From Streptomyces spororaveus (lineage in GTDB: Bacteria > Actinomycetota > Actinomycetes > Streptomycetales > Streptomycetaceae), in assembly GCF_016755875.1 (NCBI RefSeq), contig NZ_BNED01000005.1:6152001-6216000 (forward strand): 64,000 nt of DNA, given 5' to 3'. The notes below the pieces were generated by a model. That model ran no database searches. It was not told the DNA's origin and was given only the letters and a program-made list of their open reading frames with translations. The position numbers were made by a program, and so were the translations under genes. Every line of letters begins with the position of its first letter. Within the stretch, counting starts at the first letter, position 1. Of this stretch, positions 35,196 through 44,745 are shown piece after piece.

Positions 35196-36521
35196 TCAGG
35201 GAGTGAGACGCCCGTTACGGAAGAGGTCCACGAAGATCTGGTGGTCGGCGCGCGCCCGGGCCCCGTAGGCGTGGGCGAAGTCCACGAGCAGCTCCGCGAA
35301 GCCCTCCTCGTCGGCGGCGATCGCCGCGTCGATGGCCCGCTCGGTGGAGAAGGGCACCAGCGTCTGCCCGCTCTCGTCCGCGTCGGCGGCTCCGTGCATG
35401 GTCGCGGTCGCCCGGCCCAGGTCCGCGACGACGGCCGCGATCTCCTCCGGGTCGTCCAGGTCCGACCAGTCCAGGTCCACCGCGTACGGGGAGACCTCGG
35501 CCACCAGCTGCCCGGCCCCGTCCAGCTCCGTCCAGCCCAGCCACGGGTCGGCGTGCGCCTGCAGGGCACGCTGGGAGATGACCGTGCGGTGCCCCTCGTG
35601 CCGGAAGTACTCCCGCACCGCCCGGTCCGTGATGTGCCGGGAGGCCGCCGGGGTCTGCGCCTGCTTGAGGTAGATCACGACGTCGTTCTCCAGGGCGTCG
35701 CTGTGCCCCTCCAGCAGGATGTTGTAGGAGGGCAGGCCCGCCGAGCCGATCCCGACGCCGCGGCGCCCCACCACGTCCTTGACCCGGTAGGAGTCCGGCC
35801 GCACCAGCGACTCGTCGGGGAGGGTCTCCAGGTACCCGTCGAAGGCGGCCAGCACCTTGTAGCGGGTGGCGGCGTCCAGCTCGATGGCGCCCCCGCCGGC
35901 CGTGAAGCGGCGCTCGTAGTCGCGTATCTCCGTCATGGAGTCGAGGAGGGAGAAGCGGGTGCGGGAGCGGGCCGAGCGCAGGGCACCCAGCAGCGGGCCC
36001 TCGGCGGTGTCCAGGGTGAAGGAGGGCACCTCCTCGTTCTTGGCCCCCGCGGCCAGGCGGTGGATCCGCTCCCGGTAGGCACCGGCGTAGGTCCGCACCA
36101 GCTCGCTTATCTGGTCGTCGCTGAGCGCCTTGGTGTAGCCGATCAGGGCGACGGAGGCGGCGAAGCGCTTCAGGTCCCAGGTGAAGGGACCGACGTAGGC
36201 CTCGTCGAAGTCGTTGACGTTGAAGATCAGCCGGCCGTTGGAGTCCATGTACGTGCCGAAGTTCTCGGCGTGCAGGTCTCCGTGGATCCACACCCGGCCC
36301 GTCCGCTCGTCCAGGTAGGGGCCACCGTGCCGGTCCCGTTCCAGGTCGGAGTAGAAGAGGCAGGCGGTACCCCGGTAGAAGGCGAAGGCCGAGGCCGCCA
36401 TCTTGCGGAATTTGACCTGGAAGGCAGCGGGGTCGGCGGCGAGCAGCTCACCGAACGCGGTGTCGAACACGTCGAGGATCTGCTCGGCGCGCTGCTCGTC
36501 GGTCGTCTCGGGGACCGCCAT
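35196..36521 (-). CDS. DUF2252 family protein (kinase-like fold)
   Basis: A 441-residue protein from the ATG at 36521, which has AGGAGG nine bases upstream; an ATG seven codons earlier is a poorer choice. The motifs WIHGDLHAENFGTYMDSNG and NVNDFDEAYVGPFTWDLKR match the catalytic HGDLHxxN and metal-binding DxD loops of aminoglycoside-phosphotransferase-like kinases, as in DUF2252. Substrate and role are unknown. It diverges from dnaE. Confidence 0.85.
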   Translation of the reverse strand: MAVPETTDEQRAEQILDVFDTAFGELLAADPAAFQVKFRKMAASAFAFYRGTACLFYSDLERDRHGGPYLDERTGRVWIHGDLHAENFGTYMDSNGRLIFNVNDFDEAYVGPFTWDLKRFAASVALIGYTKALSDDQISELVRTYAGAYRERIHRLAAGAKNEEVPSFTLDTAEGPLLGALRSARSRTRFSLLDSMTEIRDYERRFTAGGGAIELDAATRYKVLAAFDGYLETLPDESLVRPDSYRVKDVVGRRGVGIGSAGLPSYNILLEGHSDALENDVVIYLKQAQTPAASRHITDRAVREYFRHEGHRTVISQRALQAHADPWLGWTELDGAGQLVAEVSPYAVDLDWSDLDDPEEIAAVVADLGRATATMHGAADADESGQTLVPFSTERAIDAAIAADEEGFAELLVDFAHAYGARARADHQIFVDLFRNGRLTP

Positions 36522-36694
36522 GGCGGGTTCCTCCTGGTGCACGGGCTGTTTCGGGTTCCGACCGACTGGACGCCGGATCGGCCCTCCTGGTTCTGCAACG
36601 CCCGACCGTACCCGTCAGTGCCCGTGATCTGTCACCCGGCCGACGTAGGATTCGAAGCTGCCCCCTCGCCCCCCGCCCCCGGAGGACCCGCGCC

Positions 36695-39600
36695 GTGACA
36701 AAGCCGCCGTTCACGCACCTGCACGTCCACACCCAGTACTCGCTGCTGGACGGTGCCGCGCGGCTGAAGGACATGTTCAACGCGTGCAACGAGATGGGCA
36801 TGACGCACATCGCCATGTCCGACCACGGCAATCTGCACGGCGCCTATGACTTCTTCCACACCGCGCAGAAGGCCGGCATCACGCCGATCATCGGCATCGA
36901 GGCGTACGTCGCCCCCGAGTCCCGGCGCAACAAGCGGCGCATCCAGTGGGGCCAGCCGCACCAGAAGCGTGACGACGTCTCCGGTTCCGGCGGTTACACC
37001 CACAAGACGATCTGGGCGTCGAACGTCACCGGCCTGCACAACATCTTCCGGCTGTCCTCCGACGCCTACGCCGAGGGCTGGCTCACGAAGTGGCCGCGGA
37101 TGGACAAGGAGACCATCTCCAAGTGGTCCGAGGGCCTGATCGCCTCCACCGGCTGCCCGTCCGGCGAGGTGCAGACCCGGCTGCGGCTCGGCCAGTTCGA
37201 CGAGGCCGTGAAGGCCGCCTCCGACTACAAGGACATCTTCGGCGAGGGGCGCTACTTCCTGGAGCTGATGGACCACGGCATCGAGATCGAGCGCCGGGTC
37301 CGCGACGGGCTGCTGGAGATCGGCAAGAAGCTCGGCATCCCGCCGCTGGTGACGAACGACTCGCACTACACGTACGCGAGCGAGGCCACCGCGCACGACG
37401 CCCTGCTCTGCATCCAGACCGGCAAGAACCTCTCGGACCCGGACCGCTTCCGCTTCGACGGCACCGGCTACTACCTGAAGTCGACCGACGAGATGTACGC
37501 GATCGACTCCTCGGACGCCTGGCAGGAGGGCTGCGCCAACACCCGGCTGGTCGCCGACCAGATCGACACCGAGGGCATGTTCAAGTTCCGGAACCTGATG
37601 CCGAAGTTCGACATCCCGGACGGCCACACCGAGGTCAGCTGGTTCCGCGAGGAGACCATGCGCGGCATGCACCGCCGCTACCCCGGAGGCATTCCGGAGG
37701 ACCGGATGCAGCAGGCCGAGTACGAGATGGACACGATCATCTCGATGGGCTTCCCCGGCTACTTCCTCGTCGTCGCCGACTTCATCATGTGGGCCAAGAA
37801 CCAGGGCATCGCGGTGGGCCCTGGCCGAGGCTCCGCGGCCGGCTCGATCGTCGCCTACGCCATGGGCATCACCGACCTCGACCCGCTCACGCACGGCCTG
37901 ATCTTCGAGCGCTTCCTGAACCCCGAGCGCGTCTCCATGCCCGACGTCGACATCGACTTCGACGAGCGTCGGCGCGTCGAGGTGATCCGGTACGTGACCG
38001 AGAAGTACGGCGCCGACAAGGTCGCCATGATCGGCACGTACGGCACCATCAAGGCCAAGAACGCGATCAAGGACTCGGCCCGCGTCCTCGGCTACCCGTA
38101 CGCCATGGGCGACCGGCTCACCAAGGCCATGCCCGCCGACGTCCTCGGCAAGGGCATCCCGCTCTCCGGCATCCTCGACCCCGCGCACCCCCGCTACGGC
38201 GAGGCCGGCGAGATCCGCGGGATGTACGAGAACGAGCCGGACGTGAAGAAGGTCATCGACACCGCCCGCGGTGTGGAGGGCCTGGTCCGCCAGATGGGCG
38301 TGCACGCCGCCGGCGTCATCATGTCCAGCGAGACGATCACCGACCACGTGCCCGTCTGGGTGCGGCACACCGACGGCGTCACCATCACCCAGTGGGACTA
38401 CCCGAGCTGCGAGTCGCTCGGCCTGCTGAAGATGGACTTCCTGGGCCTGCGCAACCTCACGATCATGGACGACGCCGTCAAGATGGTGAAGGCCAACAAG
38501 GGGATCGACATCGATCTCCTGGCCCTCCCGCTCGACGACCCCAAGACCTTCGAACTGCTCGGCCGCGGTGACACCCTCGGCGTCTTCCAGTTCGACGGCG
38601 GGCCCATGCGCTCCCTGCTGCGCCTGATGAAGCCCGACAACTTCGAGGACATCTCCGCCGTCTCGGCCCTGTACCGGCCGGGCCCGATGGGCATGAACTC
38701 GCACACGAACTACGCCCTGCGCAAGAACAAGCAGCAGGAGATCACCCCGATCCACCCGGAGCTGGAGGGGCCGCTCGAAGAGGTGCTCGCGGTCACCTAC
38801 GGCCTGATCGTCTACCAGGAGCAGGTCCAGAAGGCCGCCCAGATCATCGCCGGGTACTCGCTCGGCGAGGCCGACATCCTGCGCCGCGTGATGGGCAAGA
38901 AGAAGCCCGAGGAACTGGCGAAGAACTTCGTCATCTTCGAGGCGGGCGCCAAGAAGAAGGGCTTCAGCGACCAGGCGATCAAGGCCCTCTGGGACGTCCT
39001 GGTCCCCTTCGCCGGCTACGCCTTCAACAAGGCCCACTCGGCCGCGTACGGCCTGGTCTCCTACTGGACCGCCTACCTCAAGGCGAACTTCCCGGCCGAG
39101 TACATGGCCGGCCTGCTCACCTCGGTCAAGGACGACAAGGACAAGTCCGCGATCTACCTGAACGAGTGCCGCCGGATGGGCATCAAGGTCCTGCCGCCGA
39201 ACGTGAACGAGTCCGAGCCGAACTTCGCGGCCCAGGGCGACGACGTGATCCTCTTCGGCCTCACCGCGGTGCGCAACGTCGGTACCAACGTCGTCGAGTC
39301 GATCATCAGGACCAGGAAGGCCAAGGGGAAGTTCTCCTCCTTCCCCGACTTCCTGGACAAGGTCGAGGCCGTCGTCTGCAACAAGCGCACCGTCGAGTCG
39401 CTGATCAAGGCCGGCGCCTACGACGAGATGGGCCACACCCGCAAGGGCCTGGTCGCACACCACGAGTCGATGATCGACAACGTGGTCGCGGTCAAGCGCA
39501 AGGAGGCCGAGGGACAGTTCGACCTGTTCGGCGGAATGGGTGACGAGAACGCGAGCGACGAGCCCGGCTTCGGCCTCGACGTGGAGTTCTCCGACGTCGA

Positions 39601-40237
39601 GTGGGAGAAGTCCTACCTGCTCGCCCAGGAGCGCGAGATGCTCGGCCTCTACGTCTCCGACCACCCGCTCTTCGGCCTGGAGCACGTGCTCTCCGACAAG
39701 ACGGACGCCGGTATCTCCCAGCTGACCGGCGGCGAGCACTCCGACGGCGCCGTCGTCACCATCGGCGGCATCATCTCGGGCCTCCAGCGCAAGATGACCA
39801 AGCAGGGCAACGCCTGGGCCATCGCCACCGTCGAGGACCTGGCCGGCTCCATCGAGTGCATGTTCTTCCCGGCGACCTACCAGCTCGTCTCCACCCAGCT
39901 GGTCGAGGACACCGTGGTCTTCGTCAAGGGCCGCCTCGACAAGCGCGAGGACGTCCCCCGTCTGGTCGCGATGGAGATGATGGTCCCCGACCTCACCTCG
40001 GCCGGCACCAACGCCCCCGTGGTCCTCACCATCCCCACCGTCAAGGTCACGCCGCCGATGGTGACCCGTCTGGGCGAGATCCTGCGCCACCACAAGGGCA
40101 ACACCGAGGTACGGATCAAGCTCCAGGGGCCGCGGACCACCACCGTGCTCCGCCTCGACAAGCACCGCGTCCAGCCGGATCCGGCGCTCTTCGGCGACCT
40201 CAAGGTGCTGCTCGGACCGTCCTGCCTGGCCGGATAA
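36695..40237 (+). CDS. dnaE: DNA polymerase III alpha subunit
   Basis: A 1180-residue replicative polymerase. The N-terminal PHP domain (FTHLHVHTQYSLLDGAARL, MSDHGNLHG) is followed by the polymerase domain with GPGRGSAAGSIVAYAMGI and the catalytic aspartates in MPDVDIDFDERRR. A helix-hairpin-helix region and a C-terminal OB domain (VVTIGGIISGLQRKMTKQGNAWAI) complete it. The start is a GTG after GGAGG. It is the main chromosomal DnaE1 type; the proofreading histidines of the PHP domain look intact. Confidence 0.98.
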   Translation: MTKPPFTHLHVHTQYSLLDGAARLKDMFNACNEMGMTHIAMSDHGNLHGAYDFFHTAQKAGITPIIGIEAYVAPESRRNKRRIQWGQPHQKRDDVSGSGGYTHKTIWASNVTGLHNIFRLSSDAYAEGWLTKWPRMDKETISKWSEGLIASTGCPSGEVQTRLRLGQFDEAVKAASDYKDIFGEGRYFLELMDHGIEIERRVRDGLLEIGKKLGIPPLVTNDSHYTYASEATAHDALLCIQTGKNLSDPDRFRFDGTGYYLKSTDEMYAIDSSDAWQEGCANTRLVADQIDTEGMFKFRNLMPKFDIPDGHTEVSWFREETMRGMHRRYPGGIPEDRMQQAEYEMDTIISMGFPGYFLVVADFIMWAKNQGIAVGPGRGSAAGSIVAYAMGITDLDPLTHGLIFERFLNPERVSMPDVDIDFDERRRVEVIRYVTEKYGADKVAMIGTYGTIKAKNAIKDSARVLGYPYAMGDRLTKAMPADVLGKGIPLSGILDPAHPRYGEAGEIRGMYENEPDVKKVIDTARGVEGLVRQMGVHAAGVIMSSETITDHVPVWVRHTDGVTITQWDYPSCESLGLLKMDFLGLRNLTIMDDAVKMVKANKGIDIDLLALPLDDPKTFELLGRGDTLGVFQFDGGPMRSLLRLMKPDNFEDISAVSALYRPGPMGMNSHTNYALRKNKQQEITPIHPELEGPLEEVLAVTYGLIVYQEQVQKAAQIIAGYSLGEADILRRVMGKKKPEELAKNFVIFEAGAKKKGFSDQAIKALWDVLVPFAGYAFNKAHSAAYGLVSYWTAYLKANFPAEYMAGLLTSVKDDKDKSAIYLNECRRMGIKVLPPNVNESEPNFAAQGDDVILFGLTAVRNVGTNVVESIIRTRKAKGKFSSFPDFLDKVEAVVCNKRTVESLIKAGAYDEMGHTRKGLVAHHESMIDNVVAVKRKEAEGQFDLFGGMGDENASDEPGFGLDVEFSDVEWEKSYLLAQEREMLGLYVSDHPLFGLEHVLSDKTDAGISQLTGGEHSDGAVVTIGGIISGLQRKMTKQGNAWAIATVEDLAGSIECMFFPATYQLVSTQLVEDTVVFVKGRLDKREDVPRLVAMEMMVPDLTSAGTNAPVVLTIPTVKVTPPMVTRLGEILRHHKGNTEVRIKLQGPRTTTVLRLDKHRVQPDPALFGDLKVLLGPSCLAG

Positions 40238-40253
40238 CACCCACGTCGGTACG

Positions 40254-40296
40254 CGCGGAAGGGCCCGCCCGGTGGTCTCGGGCGGGCCCTTCCGCG
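40254..40296. terminator. Terminator after dnaE, shared with the convergent small gene
   Basis: 18-bp perfect stem (40254-40271 with 40279-40296), 16 bases after the dnaE stop and 40 bases after the stop of the reverse-strand small gene. Confidence 0.85.
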
Positions 40297-40336
40297 TGCG
40301 CGTGCGGCCCTCGGTCGTGGCCGTCCGTCGCGGCCG

Positions 40337-40498
40337 TCAGTTGTGGCCGAACTTCTTTTCCTTGCGCTTGTGCGCCATGTCCATCGGGCTCGGCGCCGAG
40401 GAGGGCATCGACTCGGTCTCCGAGGAGCCCTTGGTCGGATCCTGCCCCGACCGGGGCTGCTGCTTGGCGGGCTGCTTCTGGTTCTTGTTCTTGGCCAT
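40337..40498 (-). CDS. 53-residue basic, hydrophilic small protein
   Basis: A 54-codon frame starting with ATG at 40498, with GGAGG seven bases upstream, an excellent ribosome site. The protein begins MAKNKNQKQPAKQQ and ends MAHKRKEKKFGHN; it is rich in Lys, Gln, Pro and Ser, with no membrane helix. It looks disordered and nucleic-acid-binding. I do not recognise a family. The strong site, the terminator and the coding-like composition support a real gene. Confidence 0.7.
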   Translation of the reverse strand: MAKNKNQKQPAKQQPRSGQDPTKGSSETESMPSSAPSPMDMAHKRKEKKFGHN

Positions 40499-40719
40499 GG
40501 TGGAACCTCCGTGAGGGTCTAGGGGCCAGGACCGCCTTCACACTCACACAAGGCCGGAAACGGCGCATTTTGGATCATTACTGCGCGTAGCCGAAGCCTC
40601 CCGTCCCGCCGACCGTGAGATCCGCCACGCCGATGATCGAGTTCCGGCCTTCAACACCCTTGGGGTCGGGCAGACTCGGGGAACCCGCCGAAAAGCACAG
40701 AGGACCCCCAGGGAAGAGG

Positions 40720-42021
40720 GTGGAACGCGTGGACCGCTGCGTCGTCCTGGTGGACGCCGGCTACCTGCTGGGTGCCGCCGCCAGCCTTCTCGCCGGGGAG
40801 CCCTCCCGCTCCCGGATCACCATCGACCATGCCGCCCTCATCCAGGGCCTGCGCGAGCGGGCCGAGGCCGACACCGAACAGCCCCTGCTGCGCATCTACT
40901 GGTTCGACGGCGCACCCGACCGGGTGCCCCAGCCCGAACACCGGCGGCTGCGCGTCATGCCCCGCGTCACCGTCCGCCTCGGCGCCCTGACCCGCAGCGA
41001 CGGCCGCTGGGCGCAGAAGGGCGTCGACGCCGCCATGCACGCCGAGCTCACCGAGCTCGCCCGCAACCGGGCCTGCTCCGACGTCGTCCTCGTCACCGGC
41101 GACGGAGACCTGCTGCCCGGCCTGATGTCCGCCAAGGAACACGGCGTCGCCGTCCACCTGTGGGCCGTCCAGGCCGCCGACGGGGACTACAACCAGTCCG
41201 AGGACCTCGTCGCCGAGGCCGACGAACGCCGCGTCCTGGACCGGGTCTGGATCACCCGGGCCGTCCGCGCCAAGGACCTCACCGGCCTGTGCTCCCCGCC
41301 GCCCGCGCCGCGCCCCGACATCGCCGCCATCCTCTCGGCGCCGCTGCCCGAGGCGGCGCTCGCCGAGGCGGCCCGCAACGGAGCCGCCGCCACCGGGCAG
41401 GAGGACCGGGACGGGGTCCCCGTACCGGCGCCCGCCACCCCCGGCGGCAAACCGGTCCCCACCCCCAAGGACCTGGCCGGCGCCCTGCGCGCCCCCGGCC
41501 CGCAGAGCGCGACCGCGCCGAGCGGCGCCCACGCCCCCGCCAGCGCCCTGCGCTGGTCCTCCGACAAGGGCTGGATCGACCGGGCCGGACCGCTGGGCGA
41601 GCCCGCCGAGACGGCCTCCCTGCCCACCCTCGCCCAGCTCACCAGCGCCGAACAGCGCTGGGCGGACCGCGAGGAGGACATCACCACCGTCGGCGGCGAC
41701 CCGTTCGAGGTGGGGCAGGTGTTCGCCCGGCGCTGGATGGAGCGCCTGCCGGAGTCCGTGCACCTGCAGAAGCTGGCCACCATGTACCCGCGGATCCCGC
41801 ACCGGATCGACGGCGAACTGCTGCGCTACGCCGCCCGGTTCGGACTGCTGGCGCACAAGGACGACCAGATCGACGAGCACGACCGGTACGCCATCCGGGC
41901 CGGGTTCTGGCGGGAGATCGACGTCCGCGCCGCCGCCGAACACGTGGCCGCCGTACCCGCCTCCGCGCCCGCGGCGGCCTCCGGCGACGCCGGCGCCCCG
42001 CTGACCCCGACGGCCGAGTAG
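40720..42021 (+). CDS. NYN-domain (PIN-like) putative ribonuclease
   Basis: About 433 residues from the GTG at 40720; a GTG at 40729 is equally possible and has a better-placed GAGGG site. The N-terminal NYN domain has CVVLVDAGYLLGAA, KGVDAAMHAELTELA and VVLVTGDGDLLPGL, with the acidic residues that bind metal. A proline-rich middle (about 185-285) leads to a C-terminal helical domain (FEVGQVFARRWMERLPESVH, YAARFGLLAHKDDQIDEHDRYA) of unknown fold. It is probably an RNA-processing or RNA-decay enzyme. Confidence 0.8.
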   Translation: MERVDRCVVLVDAGYLLGAAASLLAGEPSRSRITIDHAALIQGLRERAEADTEQPLLRIYWFDGAPDRVPQPEHRRLRVMPRVTVRLGALTRSDGRWAQKGVDAAMHAELTELARNRACSDVVLVTGDGDLLPGLMSAKEHGVAVHLWAVQAADGDYNQSEDLVAEADERRVLDRVWITRAVRAKDLTGLCSPPPAPRPDIAAILSAPLPEAALAEAARNGAAATGQEDRDGVPVPAPATPGGKPVPTPKDLAGALRAPGPQSATAPSGAHAPASALRWSSDKGWIDRAGPLGEPAETASLPTLAQLTSAEQRWADREEDITTVGGDPFEVGQVFARRWMERLPESVHLQKLATMYPRIPHRIDGELLRYAARFGLLAHKDDQIDEHDRYAIRAGFWREIDVRAAAEHVAAVPASAPAAASGDAGAPLTPTAE

Positions 42022-42049
42022 GGCCGGGAACCCCGTAGGCTGCTCCCTC

Positions 42050-43087
42050 GTGAGTACGGGCACAGCACAGGCGGGGAACAGCACGGCGGCGGCCGCGGGA
42101 GCGGCGTCGGACGTCATCTGCGCGGTGCGTGACCTGGTCAAGACGTATCCCGCGGTACGCGGCCGGCGCGGGGCCCCCGCCCTGCCCGAGACCCGCGCCA
42201 ACGACGGGGTCTCCCTCGACGTCCGGCGCGGCGAGATCTTCGGCCTGCTCGGCCCCAACGGCGCCGGCAAGTCCACCCTCGTCCGCCAGCTCACCGGCCT
42301 GATGCGGCCCGACTCCGGCTCGGTGGCCCTGCTCGGCCACGACCTCGTACGCCACCCCCGGCGCGCCTCCCGGCTGCTCGCCTACCTGGGCCAGGAGTCC
42401 ACCGCCCTGGACGAGCTCACCGTGGCCCTGGCCGCCGAGACCACCGGACGGCTGCGCGGGCTCGACGTCCGCGCGGCCCGGGCCGCGCGGGACGCCGTAC
42501 TGGACGAGCTCGGACTGACCCAGATCGCCGGGCGGCCCCTGAAGAAACTCTCCGGCGGCCAGCGCCGCCTGGCCTGCTTCGCCACCGCGCTGGTGGGGGA
42601 GCGGCCCGTCCTGGTCCTCGACGAGCCCACCACCGGCATGGACCCGGTCGCCCGGCGGGCCGTGTGGGCCGCCGTCGACCGGCGGCGCGCGCGGCACGGC
42701 GTCACCGTCCTGCTCGTCACCCACAACGTCATCGAGGCCGAGACCGTCCTGGACCGGGTCGCCGTCATCGACCAGGGCAAGGTCATCGCCTGCGACACCC
42801 CGGCCGGACTGAAGTCCACCGTCTCGGGCGAGGTCCGGCTGGAGCTGGTGTGGCGCGAAGGCGCTCCGCTGGAGGTGCCGGAGGTCGCCCGGCTGCGGGA
42901 CCGGGCCGTCGAGTCGGGGCGCCGCTGGGTGCTCCGGCTGGCACCCGACGAGGCGAGGGCGGCCGTGGCCTCGGTCACCGGGAGCCCGGCCTTCGCCGCG
43001 CTCGACGACTTCACCCTGGCGACCCCCAGCCTGGAAGACGTGTACCTGGCCCTCGGTGGCAAGACGAAAGGGCTGGTGAAGTCGTGA
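42050..43087 (+). CDS. ABC transporter ATP-binding protein (ABC-2 type)
   Basis: A 345-residue ATPase. Walker A is LLGPNGAGKSTL, the signature KKLSGGQRRLACF, Walker B VLVLDEPTTGMDP, and the switch His lies in LLVTHNVIEAE. A C-terminal regulatory segment of about 80 residues follows, as in drug-efflux ATPases. It pairs with the permease downstream, with overlapping stop and start. TAGGCT lies eight bases before the GTG, a possible leaderless start. The substrate is not evident. Confidence 0.93.
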   Translation: MSTGTAQAGNSTAAAAGAASDVICAVRDLVKTYPAVRGRRGAPALPETRANDGVSLDVRRGEIFGLLGPNGAGKSTLVRQLTGLMRPDSGSVALLGHDLVRHPRRASRLLAYLGQESTALDELTVALAAETTGRLRGLDVRAARAARDAVLDELGLTQIAGRPLKKLSGGQRRLACFATALVGERPVLVLDEPTTGMDPVARRAVWAAVDRRRARHGVTVLLVTHNVIEAETVLDRVAVIDQGKVIACDTPAGLKSTVSGEVRLELVWREGAPLEVPEVARLRDRAVESGRRWVLRLAPDEARAAVASVTGSPAFAALDDFTLATPSLEDVYLALGGKTKGLVKS

Positions 43088-43911
43088 GCGACCGCTCGAC
43101 GGGGGCCGTCCGGGCCGCGCTCGCGCCCGAGGACGTACCCGCTCCCGCACTCGCGGCCGCGCCGCTGGCGCCCGGAGCTCGGTTCTTCCCCTCCCTGGCC
43201 GCCGTCTACCGGGCCCAGCTGTCCCGGGCCCGGGTGGCCCGGATCCCGCTGCTGTTCGTCGCCACCTTCCAGTCCGTCGGGATCATGATCCTGATGCGGG
43301 GCGTGGTCGACGGGGGGTCGGAGGCCCGCGCCGTCGTCGCCGGCTCCTCGGTGCTCGTCGTCGCCTTCGTCGCCCTGAACCTGCTCGCCCAGTACTTCGG
43401 GCAGCTGCGGGCTGGCGGCGGGCTCGACCACTACGCCACCCTGCCCGTGCCGCCCGCGTCGGTGGTACTGGGCGCGGCCGCCGCGTACGCCTCCTTCACC
43501 CTGCCCGGGACCCTGGTCACCGCCGTCTTCGGATGCCTGCTGTTCGGGCTGCCGCTGAGCGGGCTGTGGATCCTGGCCGCGGTGGTACCGCTGGCCGGGG
43601 CCGCGCTGGCCGGGCTCGGCGCGGCGCTGGGCCTGCTGGCACCGCGGCAGGAGCTGGCCACCCTGGCGGGGCAGCTCGGCATGTCCGCGGCGCTGCTGCT
43701 CGGGGTGCTGCCGCCGGAGCGGATGCCGGACGTGATCGTGTGGGCCCGGGACCTGCTGCCGTCCACGTACGGCGTCGAGGCCTTCGCCCGCACTTTCGCC
43801 CCGGAACCGGACTGGGCCGCCGTCGTCTTCGACCTGGGCGTGTGCGGGGCCGTCGGGGTTCTCTCGCTGACCGTCGCGACCTGGGCGTACCGCCGGGCGG
43901 CCGTCCGCTGA
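43084..43911 (+). CDS. ABC-2 type transporter permease
   Basis: A 275-residue protein starting at a GTG that overlaps the ATPase stop (GTGA). After a 45-residue Ala/Pro-rich N-terminus, six hydrophobic helices are visible, with the ABC-2 signature region HYATLPVPPASVVLGAAAAY and the late RDLLPSTYGVEAFARTF. It forms an efflux pump with the preceding ATPase. Drug, lipid or peptide export are all possible. Confidence 0.9.
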   Translation: MSDRSTGAVRAALAPEDVPAPALAAAPLAPGARFFPSLAAVYRAQLSRARVARIPLLFVATFQSVGIMILMRGVVDGGSEARAVVAGSSVLVVAFVALNLLAQYFGQLRAGGGLDHYATLPVPPASVVLGAAAAYASFTLPGTLVTAVFGCLLFGLPLSGLWILAAVVPLAGAALAGLGAALGLLAPRQELATLAGQLGMSAALLLGVLPPERMPDVIVWARDLLPSTYGVEAFARTFAPEPDWAAVVFDLGVCGAVGVLSLTVATWAYRRAAVR

Positions 43912-43958
43912 CATGGTCCGCCGACGCCGCTGCCGGGCACACCTGGCACGATGTGGGG

Positions 43959-44618
43959 GTGACCGAAGCCGTGACCCCGCCGTCCCCCCTCGACCCGCCG
44001 CCGCTCCAGCCCGAGAAGCCGGGAGCCGCCTCCGGGGCGATCACCCCGGAGGACGTCCGGGACGGGGCCGTCGTCGCCCTGCTCGTCGGTGCGGCCGGAC
44101 TGCTCCTCGGCCTGCTGTGGATGTGGCTGGCACCCCGGGTGCAGTACGTCTCCAACGGGGAGGCCGTCTTCCTGCACAACAGCGAGAGCGAGGCGCGGAT
44201 CGCCTCCGACGGCACCTTCTTCCTGCTGTCGCTGGGGCTGGGCGTGCTCAGCGCCGTCGGTACCTTCCTGTGGCGCCGGGCCGGCGGTGTGCCGCTGGTG
44301 ATCGGGCTCGCGGTCGGGTCCGTCTTCGGCGCGCTGGTCGGGTGGCGGTTCGGGCTGTGGCTGGGGCCGTCGTCGGACCTGGTCGCCGCGGCGAAGGCGG
44401 CGGGCAAGGGGGTCGCGTTCGACGCGCCGCTGGAGCTGCTCGCGCACGGGGCGCTGCTGGCCTGGCCGATGACCGCCGTGCTGCTGCACCTGGGGCTCAC
44501 CGCGCTGTGGTCGCCGCGGGACCCCGACCCCGTGCCGGTGTTCGAGTGGTCGGGGTACTACCAGGCCCCGCCGTCCGCCGACGCGGCCTCCCAGGCCCCG
44601 GAGCCCCCACGCGCCTGA
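43959..44618 (+). CDS. DUF2567-like membrane protein
   Basis: A 219-residue protein from the GTG at 43959. A Pro-rich N-terminus is followed by four hydrophobic helices (about 37-57, 88-105, 112-132 and 165-185), with LAPRVQYVSNGEAVFLHNSESE in the first extracytoplasmic loop. The layout fits DUF2567 proteins of actinobacteria, whose function is unknown. CACGAT ends six bases before the start, suggesting a leaderless mRNA. The match to DUF2567 is from memory and not certain. Confidence 0.65.
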   Translation: MTEAVTPPSPLDPPPLQPEKPGAASGAITPEDVRDGAVVALLVGAAGLLLGLLWMWLAPRVQYVSNGEAVFLHNSESEARIASDGTFFLLSLGLGVLSAVGTFLWRRAGGVPLVIGLAVGSVFGALVGWRFGLWLGPSSDLVAAAKAAGKGVAFDAPLELLAHGALLAWPMTAVLLHLGLTALWSPRDPDPVPVFEWSGYYQAPPSADAASQAPEPPRA

Positions 44619-44745
44619 CCCTGCCGCGCGCAGCCCCGGACCTCCCGCGTCGTCGAACGGCGGACAGGGCTGGGGCCAGGCGATTTCAAGTCATTCCGTC
44701 GTCGCTGTTCGAATCCAACCGCCTGCGCGCCGTTATGATTCGATC

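Noticed and set aside
28601..36521. A horizontally acquired island or a new defence system among the accessory genes
   Set aside because: No integrase, transposase, tRNA border, composition shift or known defence gene is seen; genes are typical chromosomal Streptomyces functions.
36632..40240. 1202-codon frame on the minus strand opposite dnaE
   Set aside because: Antisense shadow of dnaE with biased composition and no recognisable domain.
40615..40719. 35-residue N-terminal extension of the NYN protein
   Set aside because: The first start has no ribosome site and the sequence is unlike the conserved domain; starts at 40720 or 40729 are better placed.
44700..44745. tRNA-like T-loop GTTCGAATCC
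   Set aside because: The flanking bases do not form a T-stem, and no acceptor or anticodon arm can be found around it.
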